From Syncephalis fuscata (taxonomy: Eukaryota; Zoopagomycota; Zoopagomycetes; Zoopagales; Piptocephalidaceae), in the NCBI GenBank assembly GCA_025786725.1, contig JAHLTZ010000002.1, positions 310,001-374,000 on the forward strand: DNA of 64,000 bases, written 5' to 3'. This document shows, piece by piece, positions 11,710 to 24,141 of the stretch. The translations under genes and the position numbers were made by a program. The stretch's first letter is position 1. The number at the start of each line of letters is the position of its first letter. The notes beneath the pieces are model-generated. The model saw only the letters and a list, made by a program, of their open reading frames with translations. It was not told the origin of the DNA and searched no databases.

Positions 11710-11999
11710 CTCAGAAAATAGTAGTAGTTTTAATATACATCATATATTACATAGGTTATAAAAATGGCCGTGTTGAGCGTATCCGATTACACATGCCTTG
11801 TCTATCCGGCACGTCCACAATACCAAACAAGTGGCCGATTCTAGCATTATTTTAGGCTTTGAAATAAATCATGGTGTTCTTTCATTGATGATATAAAATA
11901 AAACGCTATTTTTACAAACCCTATTAATATTTTAAATTGTTAGATCCTAATAATGGCGAACGAGTAATGTACAAAAATTAAAACCATTATACGTGATTT

Positions 12000-13625
12000 C
12001 ATATTTAATCTTTTATGTAGTATTTTATAAATAAAATAAGCTTTAAAAAATATATTACCGTTGCTTGTAACGCAGCATAGCTTACTGTATTAATCAAAGG
12101 GATGCAATGTCCAGTTGTATATCCAGTTATCATAGAATATGGTAAACGTCCATCGGTATCTTCTAATTGACATATGACTTTTCCGGTACTCGCATCTACC
12201 AAAAAAACCTGCTGTTTCCTATTTTCTTCTTTTAAAACAGCAAAAATATTGCCAATGATGTGTTGTTATTTGTTGTAATACCATGGCTTTAATTTTTCGT
12301 TAAAATCCAGCTCACCATCTTTTTTTACAAATAGCTGGTCATAAAAGCTATAGCGAGCTTTGTCGATGCCATGTGCACTCACAGCGCGATTTGCCAATTT
12401 GGGATTTGATCGACTTCAATATCCATATGTTTATCAAGTATGATTTTGTGAAAAAACCATAAATAGCCTTTTTTATTGCCAGTATTAATTAGTATGCAAC
12501 CTGGCTCATTATATGAAATGAGTAAATGGAATGGATAGATGTTTAACTGAATATGCCCTTGTTGCAGCTGTCGAATGGGCTTGTCTTGTGAAAACTGGTA
12601 TAATGCCACTTAACAATGCCTTTTTCACGATTTACAATTCCAGCAGTATAAACTATAACAGAGCTACATGTGACAGCATAAATACACACTTTATCATATA
12701 CATGATTGATCTCATGTATATATTGCTGATTTTTCTCTAGATCCCATACAAACAGCTCATTATTTCTATATTTCAATAATTAATAAACAAAAACAATAGC
12801 CACTGGCCATTAATTTCTACACAATCAAGAAAATTGGGTAATTGTGCGGTATATCGTAGCTTATAACCACCAAGAGTATATATCTGCATTTTTGCATGAC
12901 TTATGGTGTTATCAATTGCAACAAAGAACCTATTACTTAGCATGACTTGAAGGCAATAGTACATTTCATGCCTAATATGTAAAGTAGTAGGATTCAACGT
13001 TGGCTCTAAAGCTATCTGATTTTCGTTTTGGTTTTTATCTGGTGAAAATGGTTTTGCTTCAGTTAACGCCACTTCCGAGATACGGTCAGAATCCTCCATA
13101 CGTAACCCCTTAGAAAGAATAAAACAGTTGATTCGTTCCATCGGCAACAATCATATTCACCGCCAGTATCTAAATCATAGTCTAGACTCATTGCATCTGT
13201 TGAACGGCCATAGTACCAATTATTCTCGGTGATGACATGTCGCCGATATACATCATGTCAGTCAAGTTTGTCCAGTAATGCGGCTGATTCCATTGGTATA
13301 TTATAAGTTGGAAATCGACTTCTGGCGCACCAATACACGAAATCACATTCTTTTACCTTGTAAGGCCCATTAATGAACCGACGATAATAAAGATGTTGCC
13401 ATAATATTACATTATTTTTTATTTTTGTATTGGCAGAACGCCATGTAAAATTTTAATTAATAATCGTTTCATTAAGATACGACATAAACTGAGTAAAGTC
13501 GCTATATGGAAGATGGCCCATAAGCACAAGTAGCTTACTGACTGGTAGCTGATCAATAACAGGGTGGTCCATGATGACAGATGCAAGATAAAGATTGAAT
13601 AATGTGTAGTGATATTGTCTGAATT
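12000..13625 (-). pseudogene. F-box/propeller-like gene relic
   Basis: On the minus strand an F-box-like start (DQLPVSKLLVLMGHLPYSDF, from about 13570) is followed by an in-frame TAA and then by WQHLYYRRFINGPYK and FVYWCARSRFP. Downstream segments (13150-12773, 12776-12543, 12609-12379, 12202-12005) look like pieces of a repeat-rich propeller (for example ELFVWDLEKNQQYIHEI and DASTGKVICQLEDTDGRLPY) but sit in different frames with stops between. It resembles the gene at 32896-35285 in layout and strand. I read it as a decayed member of a lineage-specific F-box family. Sequence errors cannot be excluded, but at least one stop is not a simple frameshift. Confidence 0.55.
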
Positions 13626-13659
13626 ATACGTTTTGACGGTATAAAAATAGTTAAGCAAA

Positions 13660-14527
13660 AATAAAATGGTTAAAATTAGCTATTGAATTTTCTATGTTTC
13701 TAAATCTAATTTTAGTAATTATTAATATGTCGTATAGTAAAAACTAGTACTACAACAGACCATTTTCGAGTCATAAGTATTAACATTACTATTACACTTT
13801 TATCACATGCTGTTAGATAAAGTCAATAATTAAAACAGTTTATTAGTACATCTATAGAGCGGCATTACATGATTATAGGTATAAACCCTTTTGAAATACA
13901 TGGCTTGGTTAAGCATAGCATAAAAATAAGTACTTTGCATTACTTCAGGACAACTATAACTTATCTATTGAAATACAAATAATAAAGGCTGGCTTTTGTT
14001 TTAAACATTTGATTTTTACTTGTATATAATCAAAGTGCTACTATTTTAATCGATATCATCTGCGACTTGTTTTATAAACTATCTTTATTATCATTATTTA
14101 GAGAAATATGCCAATTACTTTGCCTGGCTTGGGATATCATCAGTATCATTACTATTTAATTCATAGCTTAAAATTGCTATATTTATTTAAAATGTAATAA
14201 TAACAATGTAGCTATAATCCAATACATTAGAACTCCTTTTCTTCTTACACCATGCATCACATATTTATTAATATATCATAAATATTTCAAACATAGATTA
14301 TGGCCTTTATGTGGTAATGTATGTATTCATGTTGTTACCTTTTTCGATCAAAGGTTAGTTTCGGTGCAACTATTGTGACGTACAGGAAGAAACAACCTAA
14401 TTATCATTAAAATAAAAAACAAATATTTGTTTTTTTCCTATTTTTACACATACTTTGGAATCCTTGCGGAATGTCACAATCTATTGCACTTTATACGAAT
14501 TCCGAAGCTTATTGTTAATTTAACGTC
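13660..14527. other. AT-rich intergenic stretch, no gene seen
   Basis: No ORF with coding character on either strand and no RNA gene recognised. It separates the F-box relic from the mitochondrial transcription factor gene. Confidence 0.5.
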
Positions 14528-15988
14528 ATGTTCTGTGCATATAAACCATTTATTCAAAGTACATTACGCCAGTTTACACGTACGATCGCCACAAGCGTAA
14601 ACAAGAAATTGTCGCTTCCTCGACAAGAAAACTGGAAAACGTTGTATGCATCGGCAAGGCGGGTTAAACGGAATTCTCTCGCCGATCCGGCATATGCAGG
14701 TAATTTAGACACGACGACGCGTTGAATGGATTAATAATAAATTGTTACACGCGCGATCAAATAGACTATTTTGTAAAACATTTTCTAGGTGGTGAAGCAA
14801 ATCTAAAAAACAAAAGAATACTGGAATATATGCCAGGTAACGGACATTAAACACGAATACACCAAACGATGTGGCTTACAACTATTTTAGGAGCTGGTTT
14901 ATTGACGAAATCAATACTACGCCATAATGCAAAAGGTGTTATTGTACTAGAATACGAACCGACTTTTCTACGCGTCAATACAGTAAGTCACAGTGGCCAT
15001 TCTAACTCACTACTAAGATTAAGTAGGAACTTGCCCAAGAATATCCGAATGAGCATATGACAGTACTGCCCTATCATTCCAACTTGGGATTCTCTGCATG
15101 GTATTCGAATACAGGCGTATTTTCACAGATAGAGAAAAGAGATTGGGAAACACGTAAGTTGAATGGATACATACAACGCTGTGACTGTATTAATGATATG
15201 CGACATTTAGTGCATCCCGACCTATTGATTACTGGCATGTTGAACATGGGCAAATTTCAAATTCTATCAAGATTTTTCAACAATATTCTAGGACGCCAAC
15301 ATATGTTTAGTTATGGCCGTGTTGAAGCAATTATGATCTGTGACGAGAAAACGATTGAGGCAAGTTACAGCTATTTATTTATAGGCGAGCGTTATAATAA
15401 CCATGATACAGATGGCACAAACACATTTAGGACATAAAGATTTTCGACCATTATCACTTTGGGCGATGGGCAGTGCTAATATTGAAGTATTAGACCATAA
15501 TGTACCAAGCGATATATTCTGGTTAAAGGTAAATAAACAACAGTATTGTATAATCCAATTGTTTACCAATTGAATTAGGTGCCAACACCATTAAAAGTTG
15601 TAAAATAACACCATTAGTCAAACCACTTTTATTAGGTAAGTATAGTAACGCAAGGTTAAGTTAATTAACGGGAATAAATTAGCATCACCCGAGGTAATAC
15701 ATTATGTCCTGACCATGCTTTATACAAGAAAACGTCAGCCATTAGCTGTAGCAATTCGGTATGTAAATACGTGATTTGACTATCAAGTAGATTACTGTAT
15801 ACTTATTCCTATTATTACCATGTAGAACATTAGCACCAGATGCCATCGAATTATTAGATAATTTTAATGGTGATCCAAATACACTAGTTTACCAATTGTC
15901 TGTTGAGCAAATTAATCAAATAACTATGCGATTTGATCATTGGAGTAAACGACCATTTATATTAAATGAAACACTAGCCTTGAATTAG
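14528..15988 (+). CDS. Mitochondrial transcription factor B / rRNA dimethyladenosine transferase-like (Mtf1/TFB)
   Basis: It is related to KsgA/Dim1-type methyltransferases that in fungi serve as the mitochondrial RNA polymerase specificity factor (Mtf1). The spliced protein shows the SAM-site-like RILEYMPGAGLLTKSILR, then VIVLEYEP (acidic end of strand 2) and LHPDLLITGMLN, the motif IV region. Exons: 14528-14699, 14789-14836, 14891-14982, 15027-15153, 15211-15359, 15412-15528, 15579-15635, 15683-15758, 15826-15988. The intron at 15154-15210 is a multiple of three but removing it gives the better family match. The intron at 15360-15411 is GC-AG (GCAAGT). In exon 7 one A appears to be missing from a run near 15606; otherwise the frame stops early. 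The N-terminus is basic and could act as a mitochondrial presequence. The identity rests on short motifs; sister-family assignment (TFB1M or Mtf1) is uncertain. Confidence 0.72.
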
Positions 15989-16051
15989 ACTACTTAAGCA
16001 TTATGCATTTACAATAAACATTTCAGTACCAAAGTAGCTATCATTTAGCAT

Positions 16052-17361
16052 TTATTCTGTATGTTCATTATTCCATGCCACACAGTCAGCAAACTTGACG
16101 GTATTGCCACCAAATAAATCAAGTGCACTAACAGTAATAGTTAGAATGATAGAAAATAGTTGGTAATTTGTAGTATTTACCTGCCAAATGTTAAATCGAC
16201 CTTACCACGAGAAAGTCGGTTCACTAAACGAAGATCTTCAATATCTATTATATCGCTGGGTTAAAGGTATTAACGTATTAATAGTCAGTAACTTACGATA
16301 GGCACCTCCTGCATAAGTTGTTGGAATAGTTGTCCATTCACCAAGGCCTAAATAATTAAATGAACTATAAGTAGCCAATGATAACGTATACATAACGTGC
16401 TTACGTTCAACAAGATCGCTATCGATGCCTCGACAAAGACCTTCTACATCGGCAGCATGAATAAGAAATTCACTAATATAAATCATGTTTAATTTAATAA
16501 GTTTTAATTTCTATATTAATATTTAGTTACCTGCAATAATTGGATAGCATTTGAAGTGTTTCTATAACCCATCAGTATTAATGGCTATTTTAAATAATAT
16601 AATTAGTCCATAATTATTACCAGCATTGACTTCAGTGTCTGTGAGACGACGCCAACGATCCATAGCTACAATCCACGTATCGCCTTGTCGACGACAGCTA
16701 AATTGAGCCCATACCACGACATTCAGTCAGTATAGTTGATACAACACGCTTGTTCATGTCTACCTAAGATCGACCACAAGCTTATCACGTCCAATACTGG
16801 CCGATAATGATTCAATCGATCGATTGAAAGTTTGCCATCGGGGAATAGCCAACTTGTCACGATAACCTTTTAATCAACAATAGTTAGCGTTTTTGTATAC
16901 TTACTATTAGAATGCTTACTTTTGAAGCACCCAAATCAAGCCAACGTTGTGCATTATCAATTGTTACTTGTCCACCAATTTGTAGACCGCCTATATCAAT
17001 ACACTATTCATTAATCATAGTAATAGCTAATTGGTACTATTATTTACCAGGCCATGATTGCAGTGCATCTGTGGCTGCTTTCTCGTTACCAGAGCCAAGC
17101 TGAATGACATGACCTCCAGTAAGGCTATGTTTCCGATATAGCTCTGCAAAGTAAGCGGCCGATTCGCTCAAATACAAACAGGTTATTTGTCTAGTATACA
17201 GTGTACACGTATATGTTTATTTATGTATTTTACCTGGCAACAAAGTTTGTACGCAATGCATTGGGATTCTCGTCGTCTAATGTACCGCCTACTATTTGTT
17301 TGACGTGTCCATCGTGTAGATCAATACAGGGACGAAAGAGAGAGCGTGCAACAGTCGCCAT
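16052..17361 (-). CDS. HIS6: ProFAR isomerase (histidine biosynthesis)
   Basis: It is 1-(5-phosphoribosyl)-5-[(5-phosphoribosylamino)methylideneamino]imidazole-4-carboxamide isomerase, the fourth step of histidine synthesis; a cytosolic TIM barrel. The first exon (17234-17361) encodes [18 protein letters not shown] with the catalytic Asp of strand 1. Later exons encode [63 protein letters not shown] with the second catalytic Asp, TYAGGA, and the C-terminal [15 protein letters not shown]. Exons include 17048-17166, 16920-16990 and one starting at 16866; introns are short GT-AG. Two one-base frame breaks, near 16818 (after SIDR) and near 16303 (exon end at TYAGGAY), are each resolved by one base in an adjacent run (AA, GG). 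The gene is tail-to-tail with mitochondrial TFB, 63 bp apart. Confidence 0.9.
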
Positions 17362-18357
17362 GAAAGAGTAGCGTGTAAAGAAGGTGCTTATATAATTTAG
17401 TAGTAAAAGGGCATCAATAAATGTACACAGTATTTTTAAAACAAATAAATAGTTAATTAATTAATTAGTTACTTTGTATATTATTACATTAGTATTAGTC
17501 ACCACATATAATTGCTACAATATGAAGATGGCTAGTTTAGTGTGAATTGAAGCACAGTAAATTCATCTTTAAAATAAATCCACAGATGATACAAAATGGC
17601 AATCTTAGACGCGGAATTGAAAAACTTAAACTAGCCAGCTTATCTCTGTAGAATCGACTACATCATTCAGGCTGCTATAACAGATGTGCCATAGTAGCAT
17701 AGAAAACATGCAAGAAAACAACGTAGAAAAGTGAAGACTTGCGTATGCATGTGACTCGAATCACTAACAATGTGAAAAATAATACTGCAATAACAGAAAA
17801 CAATGCGAACGATATTGAAGAAATAGGAAAGTGAGATGGAAAGAAGAAAGAACGAAGTGAGTGAGTGAGAAAGTAAGTAAGAGATAGCTGTGACATACAA
17901 GCTAATCCTAGTTATAGAATTAACAAGTATTAAAAACGCGAAAGAAAACGTGTACATTCTACAGTAGACGATAAAATACGTCTCAGTCAATCAAATGATG
18001 TAACATGTACAGTTCAATTGAATCTGATTCATCCAAAGAATAAAATAACTTGGCAGAGGTCCACAATAATAAAATAATAGTAAATAGTTAATGGTAATAG
18101 TTAATGGTAATAGTAATGGCCATCGTCGTAGTCGTCTTGGTAATCATGATAATTGATGAATATCGCCAGCTTACAAGGTTGTTTTAAACACATGTTACGC
18201 CATTTAGTCCATGTGTTTAGTCATTTCATAGATAGTTATATCCACTATCTATCTATCTATCTATCTATCAATCATATTATATTGACATTATCGTCTAGTA
18301 CAAGCAGTAAACGAGTAATACTCAAGTATCTATAGGCTAGTCGATTGTCATGTCCAT
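17362..18357. other. Intergenic stretch with short tandem repeats
   Basis: No convincing gene. It lies between the HIS6 start and the 3' end of the PPZ gene and includes an (ATCT)n run at about 18246-18270. ORFs here are low-complexity. Confidence 0.5.
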
Positions 18358-19938
18358 CTAGACTGACTGATTTTCATTGACCAATGGAGGTGATGCCCGT
18401 CGTGTTGTTGCAACACCATTACTATTTTTAGGTGTAGGTGTATTACTATTACTATTATTACTGCTACCATTATCGTCATTATTACTATTTGTTGTATTAT
18501 CTTTATCGTGGTTATCGTCGGCCTTGTTTTCTTTAACGCCATTCAATGCAGGTGTAATTGACTTGCGATTTCGGAATGGTTCATCGACAGGTTTAAGCAG
18601 TTCAAAGCTGCATAGTAACTCGTCGCTAACCCCCATAACACCGCCATAATTATCGAATTCACCGCAGTAATTAGGTGCTGAAAAGATGGTGACAAGTTGT
18701 CGATCACCAAAGAATTCGTATCCATCTTCAACAACCATATGTGCACGACAAACTAGATCCAAATCGTGTTGTTGTAAGAAATCAGCCACTACACGTTTAC
18801 CGAAACAGTAGCTAACACCACGTTCATTGTCTTCCCATTCAAATGCTGATTCGGATGGATCTGACCATAGTAGATCGTTGAGTAGACCGTAGTCTGGTAC
18901 TTCACATGGTCTTTCGAGTGCCCGTACATCATCGAGTGCCCGCATATGCGGTGATAGACCGCCGTGGACGCAGAATATCTTGCCTGCTACTACACCGGCA
19001 ATAGGTAGACAGTTGAATACACTAACAAATGTCTTCCATATCTTGACATTACATCTTCGCTTGCATTCGTCGTAGAAGCCGTATACTCGGGTTACATTGG
19101 CACATTCGTGGTTGCCGCGGAGTAAAAAGAAGTTTTCAGGATGTTTGATCTTGTAACAAAGCAGCAGTAGTATAGTTTCTAAGCTTTGTTTGCCACGGTC
19201 CACGTAATCGCCGAGAAATAGAAAGTTGGAACCGGGTGGATAGCCACACATCTCAAACAAACGTAACAGGTCGTGAAACTGTCCGTGGATATCGCCGACA
19301 ATCTTGACAGGTGCAGATAGTTCTATTAGTGAAGGCTGGGAAAGTAATACTTCGCGTGCCACTTGGCAAATGGCAATAATTTCGGCATTCTTCAAAGGAA
19401 GTGATTTTGATATTTTACCACTATAGCCTGACTCTAATAGTCGATGGATCATATCGTCGATATTAATCTTATCCGCGGCAATTGATAAGCCTCCAGTCAT
19501 GCCATTCAACACATCAATGGTCGATGATCGTTTAAGATCAAGGTCGTTATTGTTATTGTTATTGAACTTTGGCGATGCAAGTGTGCCGTTTAATGGACTT
19601 AGCGTACGGGCCCGAGCAGTATCAATGTTGGCCGCTGCCGGACTTCCTACGCCTCCACTACAGCTTTTATCTGTTGGTGTTTTTGCTGTATCAGTTGTGT
19701 CCGTTGTAGCAGGCGGTGAAGTAGTTGTATCCGAAATGGCTGCTGTATCGGCAACTGAGCCTAATGGTCGAATAAGAATCGGCTCTGATGGTTCTGATTC
19801 ATGTGCGGCAATTACTTCTTCTGGAATATTGGATACGGTAGGATTGGTACTTAGACTTGGAAAACGAGCCAAAGCCGTATTCCCAACAGAGTTGGCGCGA
19901 GGCAGACCACCACCCTTTTTCGAAGGATGATTACCCAT
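18358..19938 (-). CDS. PPZ-type serine/threonine protein phosphatase
   Basis: A fungal-specific PP1 relative (Ppz1/Ppz2) that in yeast regulates K+ transport and salt tolerance. It is a single exon of 526 residues. The N-terminus begins [11 protein letters not shown], a good N-myristoylation signal as in yeast Ppz proteins, and continues as about 155 residues of Ser/Thr/Asn/Ala-rich low complexity. The PP1 catalytic domain spans roughly residues 160-455 and carries [49 protein letters not shown] and [11 protein letters not shown], so all metal ligands and the catalytic His are present. A C-terminal tail of about 70 residues is Asn/Asp-rich and has RRAS, a possible basophilic kinase site. The usual Ppz catalytic domain is C-terminal, so this tail is longer than normal. 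The stop is at 18358-18360. Confidence 0.95.
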   Translation of the reverse strand: MGNHPSKKGGGLPRANSVGNTALARFPSLSTNPTVSNIPEEVIAAHESEPSEPILIRPLGSVADTAAISDTTTSPPATTDTTDTAKTPTDKSCSGGVGSPAAANIDTARARTLSPLNGTLASPKFNNNNNNDLDLKRSSTIDVLNGMTGGLSIAADKINIDDMIHRLLESGYSGKISKSLPLKNAEIIAICQVAREVLLSQPSLIELSAPVKIVGDIHGQFHDLLRLFEMCGYPPGSNFLFLGDYVDRGKQSLETILLLLCYKIKHPENFFLLRGNHECANVTRVYGFYDECKRRCNVKIWKTFVSVFNCLPIAGVVAGKIFCVHGGLSPHMRALDDVRALERPCEVPDYGLLNDLLWSDPSESAFEWEDNERGVSYCFGKRVVADFLQQHDLDLVCRAHMVVEDGYEFFGDRQLVTIFSAPNYCGEFDNYGGVMGVSDELLCSFELLKPVDEPFRNRKSITPALNGVKENKADDNHDKDNTTNSNNDDNGSSNNSNSNTPTPKNSNGVATTRRASPPLVNENQSV

Positions 19939-20636
19939 AGTATCGAGATAATATAGATGCTAAACAGTTACAACAACAACAATAATAATAATAGTAACAA
20001 TAATAAACACTGTAATTAATTACAGTGGCAATAAAATCGCAAAAGAAATGTCAGGTTAAAAATAGAGCTTGATAGTGATAAAGGCAAGTATAATTGGTGA
20101 CGTATTTGTGTATAAATGATACGTTAGAATCCAAAGACAATAAAATAGGCCCACAGCGAGTAAAGGCCAGTGTTGGTGTATAGATAGACGGGAATGACGT
20201 GGATCCCAGTTTTAAAGTGCAATTCGCGTAACCAAAGTTAAGGTGCAATTCAGCTCGTCAAAAATGCAAAATAAAACCAGTTCCTAACAATGCCGTAATA
20301 TGGTAATAGCTTATCCGTGTAGATGCTCTTGAATGTTATGTATTATCACGCGCTGAATTGATATTGACCAACAATTGATAATTGAAGGCAGTAATAGTAA
20401 GTGTGATAGAAACGATATAACAGACCAATATCAATTGATCAATAGGCTATACAGCAGAAATAACAGTCAAATACATGCACATGTACTACAAATAAAATAG
20501 TATCTTGTCGTCAACTATAAATGTAATATAATGATGATAACCATATTGTTAGTATTCTTTTATCATCAATAACCGTCTATTCATCTACCGTTAATATCAA
20601 TGTATATTCAACCGATAACTATCACCGCCATACATA

Positions 20637-20667
<31 letters not shown>

Positions 20668-23600
20668 ATAGTATGGCAAATATAAACTTACCTAATATAC
20701 CAAACAAATAGCGGATTGAATATAATTATTAATCTTCACCGTCGAAAGTATTACTACCAGTGACAATGCATTCAATGGAAAGTTTTTACCAGTGAAAACC
20801 AGACGCTAGATACAAGTTACAGTTAGTTAGCTAGTGTACAATAACAGTATTAAGTATTTAAAAAAAAGAGATAGAGAAGCCAATGGAAACTAATGGAATA
20901 CAATGAACAAGCATCTCAAGGATTGGCCAAGCGCCGAAAAGGGATTTGACCGTAATAGCGAAAAAGAAGACCACGTTGGATATATGCACGCGATAGATAC
21001 GTACTATATATGCCTGTTCACGCTCGATCTCATCACCGCAACTCTTATGCATAGAAGAGGCACACGCGCGCAACAAAGCCCCATTCTATACTGCTACTAC
21101 AGCTACTACGTCTATTGTTTGAATGTAAGGGACCTCAACCACCACTGTTCACTCGATCCTTGTAAACTGATCTCCTTTTCTACGCCAAGGTGGAGTGGCG
21201 CCTTCCCTTCTCCACAGCCATAGACAACAGAACTCAATGTAGCGGCGTTTGCCTTGTCTATAGCCGTAAAAGGATGCGAATCCGAAACAACTATCTGGAG
21301 ATGCTTCTATCATGGCAACATTATACTTACTGATCCGTTGATATGCACCAAGCGAGAAAGAACAAATAGACCAAAGTGTAAAAGCGAGTGTACTACACGA
21401 GCAATGAGTGATAATAAGACAAAAAACGACAATTGCCACGGCAATAATAGCCCACAACAATCAACAAAGGCCAGAATGAAACGACCGCTTTAACAACAAG
21501 GCAAAGAAGGTAAAGGTGGTTAAGGTGAAAAGACGAGAATGCCCGCAACAAGTTGTGTAAGCAAGCCAATGACGAGAAAAAAAGACGGACAAGCAAACGA
21601 ACGACTAACGAGAAAGAGTCGGAAGTGTGCTGAAGAAAAGGGGAGGTGCAAAGAAGCATTGACCTGGCTGTTATTCACGAGGTTACTACCAGCTATAAAT
21701 CAATACTTTATATTTCTTATAATACGATATCCACCGTTATAATTCATTGATATGAACGGTAAATGTAACGCAATATAAAAGTACTGAATCCTAAATAGTA
21801 GTGATTCAAAAACAAGCATAAAAGTAACGCTTTACTTATGAAAATAGAGTGTATGCAGTAGTAACAGTAGCTGTAGCTTATACTCGTCCATATCACCCCT
21901 ATTAACGCTATACCAATTCATAAATGCAATACCATAAACACTTAATAACTTGCATAATTAAATACAATGTGCATATATTTTGTTGTATATGCAGCATACA
22001 GCGTTAATGCTCAACAAATAGTTACAGCACACAAACAACTCATTAAATAAATAAAACCCACCACAAACTTGGTAAATACTATGCAGTATCACCGTTAACT
22101 GAATCGTCTTTGCAAAAAGTGTTTATACTGTTGCCAGTAGTATAAATGCTAACTGTAGCAATAATATTAATATTAGACAGTAAGAAATAATAATAAAAAT
22201 AGAACTAGATAAAGATAGAAGCAGTAGCAGTAGCAGTGATGGTGGTGTTAGGCGTGTGTATTCTGTAGACAGAAAAGTCGTATCAAAAAATATAACGGGA
22301 AGTATCAATTTGAATGGGAGGCCGTCACGTTCCCATCCATAAATACTATTTTATGTGTCGGAACTCACTTTCTTCACAGTGCGGCAATAATGACTAATAG
22401 CGGAATAGCCGAAATAGAACAAGGATAGAAAACAGCAAGATAACAATAACAACAATAACAATAACAAGTGGTAGGCAGTGTAAATGAGAAGCGGGAAAGA
22501 TAGAGAAGAAAAGGTGGCGAAGCTGACTTGCAAAATTGCCGAGCACGTGGTCAATAATCTATGTGGAGTAATAAAGGCTGACGTGGCTAAGAATGAAGGT
22601 ATAGAACGTGGAACGTGTAGACTATTTCTCTTTAATTGAACAGTCGATAGAGTTAACGAGTAGTGAAGCAGGCAAGTTACTGTGCGGTGTCTGACTAGTC
22701 GTCTATCGATCATACATATAACAAGCGAATAGAAAGCAAGAGAATGTATACATTACCTTTAGTAATGACACTGGAATGCAACTACTACTACTACTACTAC
22801 TACTACTACAAGTAGACCAAAGGGACCAACAAATAACACTTACCATACAATAGACTGAAAGGAAATAGCAGAGGCCAGAGTATGTAGTAGTCGAAGAGAA
22901 TGAAGAAGAAGGAGGACTAAAACTAGAACACAAGAGAGAATGCAAGACAATAGGCAACTTTGAACAGGGTAACACAACACCAATACTAGAATTCTTGGAT
23001 ACGTTAGTTACTCAATAGACTGCTAAGAATGGTAAAGTTGTTTGTGTTGAATGCAGACCTATAAGCTTTATGTTTAATCAATGAGTAAATAAGAGTAGAA
23101 GAGATGGAGATGGAGAGAGAGAAAGGTAAAAGATTAATAGTGAACTATTTAGTAAATAGATTAAAAGTGATGATCAAAATACACCACCGAAATAGAAACA
23201 CTTACCCTTTGTAATTGATGGTGGTTAATTGATTGATTGATTGATAATAATCATTGTGGTTGTGGAGAGACAAACAGTGTTGTCGTGCGGGAAGAAGCGT
23301 TGATCATTGCTATTGACGACCGCCATGCCGCAGTATAATTCTACCCCACATTTTAAAACGGATAAATCGAATAAGCAAAGTGTTACTTATTTGATACTGC
23401 ATGCCTGGGTTAATGAGGCGGTGCCTTATCCCTCCGTCTTTATGCTTATGGACACGTGATTGTTGTTGGGGCTACACGAATGGTTAAAGGCGAGAAGACA
23501 CGGGATAGTCGTTTGTTATGGTAATTAGTATGGATTATTGAATCAAAGTAATTAACAGTATTCTATTGTTACTTGACTAATGTTGTCTTGGTAACTTGCT

Positions 23601-24141
23601 ATCTATAAAGTAGCTATAAATAAAGTGGACTATTACTTAATAGTACTATTACATTAATAATAATATGTATATGTTAATAGAATTGTATTAATAGTATGTT
23701 AATAATAATAATATTGAATAACAACATCGTAATAGTCATTATCTAATTGTAATAATATTGTAATAGTACGTGGTAGTGGTTTAATAATATTTAGTATTTA
23801 ATATTTAGTATTTAGTATTTAGTATCTAAATAGAACAAAATGTATTGAAGTATGATTGAACAGCTGTGTGGTGTTACCATGCTTCTTCCCTTAATTCTCC
23901 ACGTCTTTCATCAGTAGCCTTGATCGTTATCGTTATTCTAATAGCTGACAAGTATTGTGTACTTACAGAGTAATCACTGAATTAGTGCGCATACGCGTTG
24001 CGTTGATCAGTTGTATGTATACACGCCATCTATTGGCAACTAGCGTCTAACTCCAGCACATCGCGCCTTTAACTACACGTTTATCTCCTTATTGATAGGT
24101 GTTTCTAGGCCAAGCCTAGTGGCCTATTCACACTGTTGACT
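19939..24141. other. 4.2-kb gene-poor region between two divergent genes
   Basis: No gene is recognised. It separates the divergently transcribed PPZ and SREK1-like genes and is rich in simple repeats: (TC)n at 20638-20661, (CTA)n at 22780-22810, GATT units at about 23229-23248 and TTTAG units at about 23787-23826. The ORFs present are Ser/Leu- or Lys-rich translations of these repeats. Long leaders, promoters or an unrecognised non-coding RNA could lie here; the sequence alone does not show which. Confidence 0.55.

Noticed and set aside
22703-22975. 90-codon Ser/Tyr-rich ORF on the minus strand
   Set aside because: Mostly the translation of a (CTA)n microsatellite and flanking low-complexity sequence.
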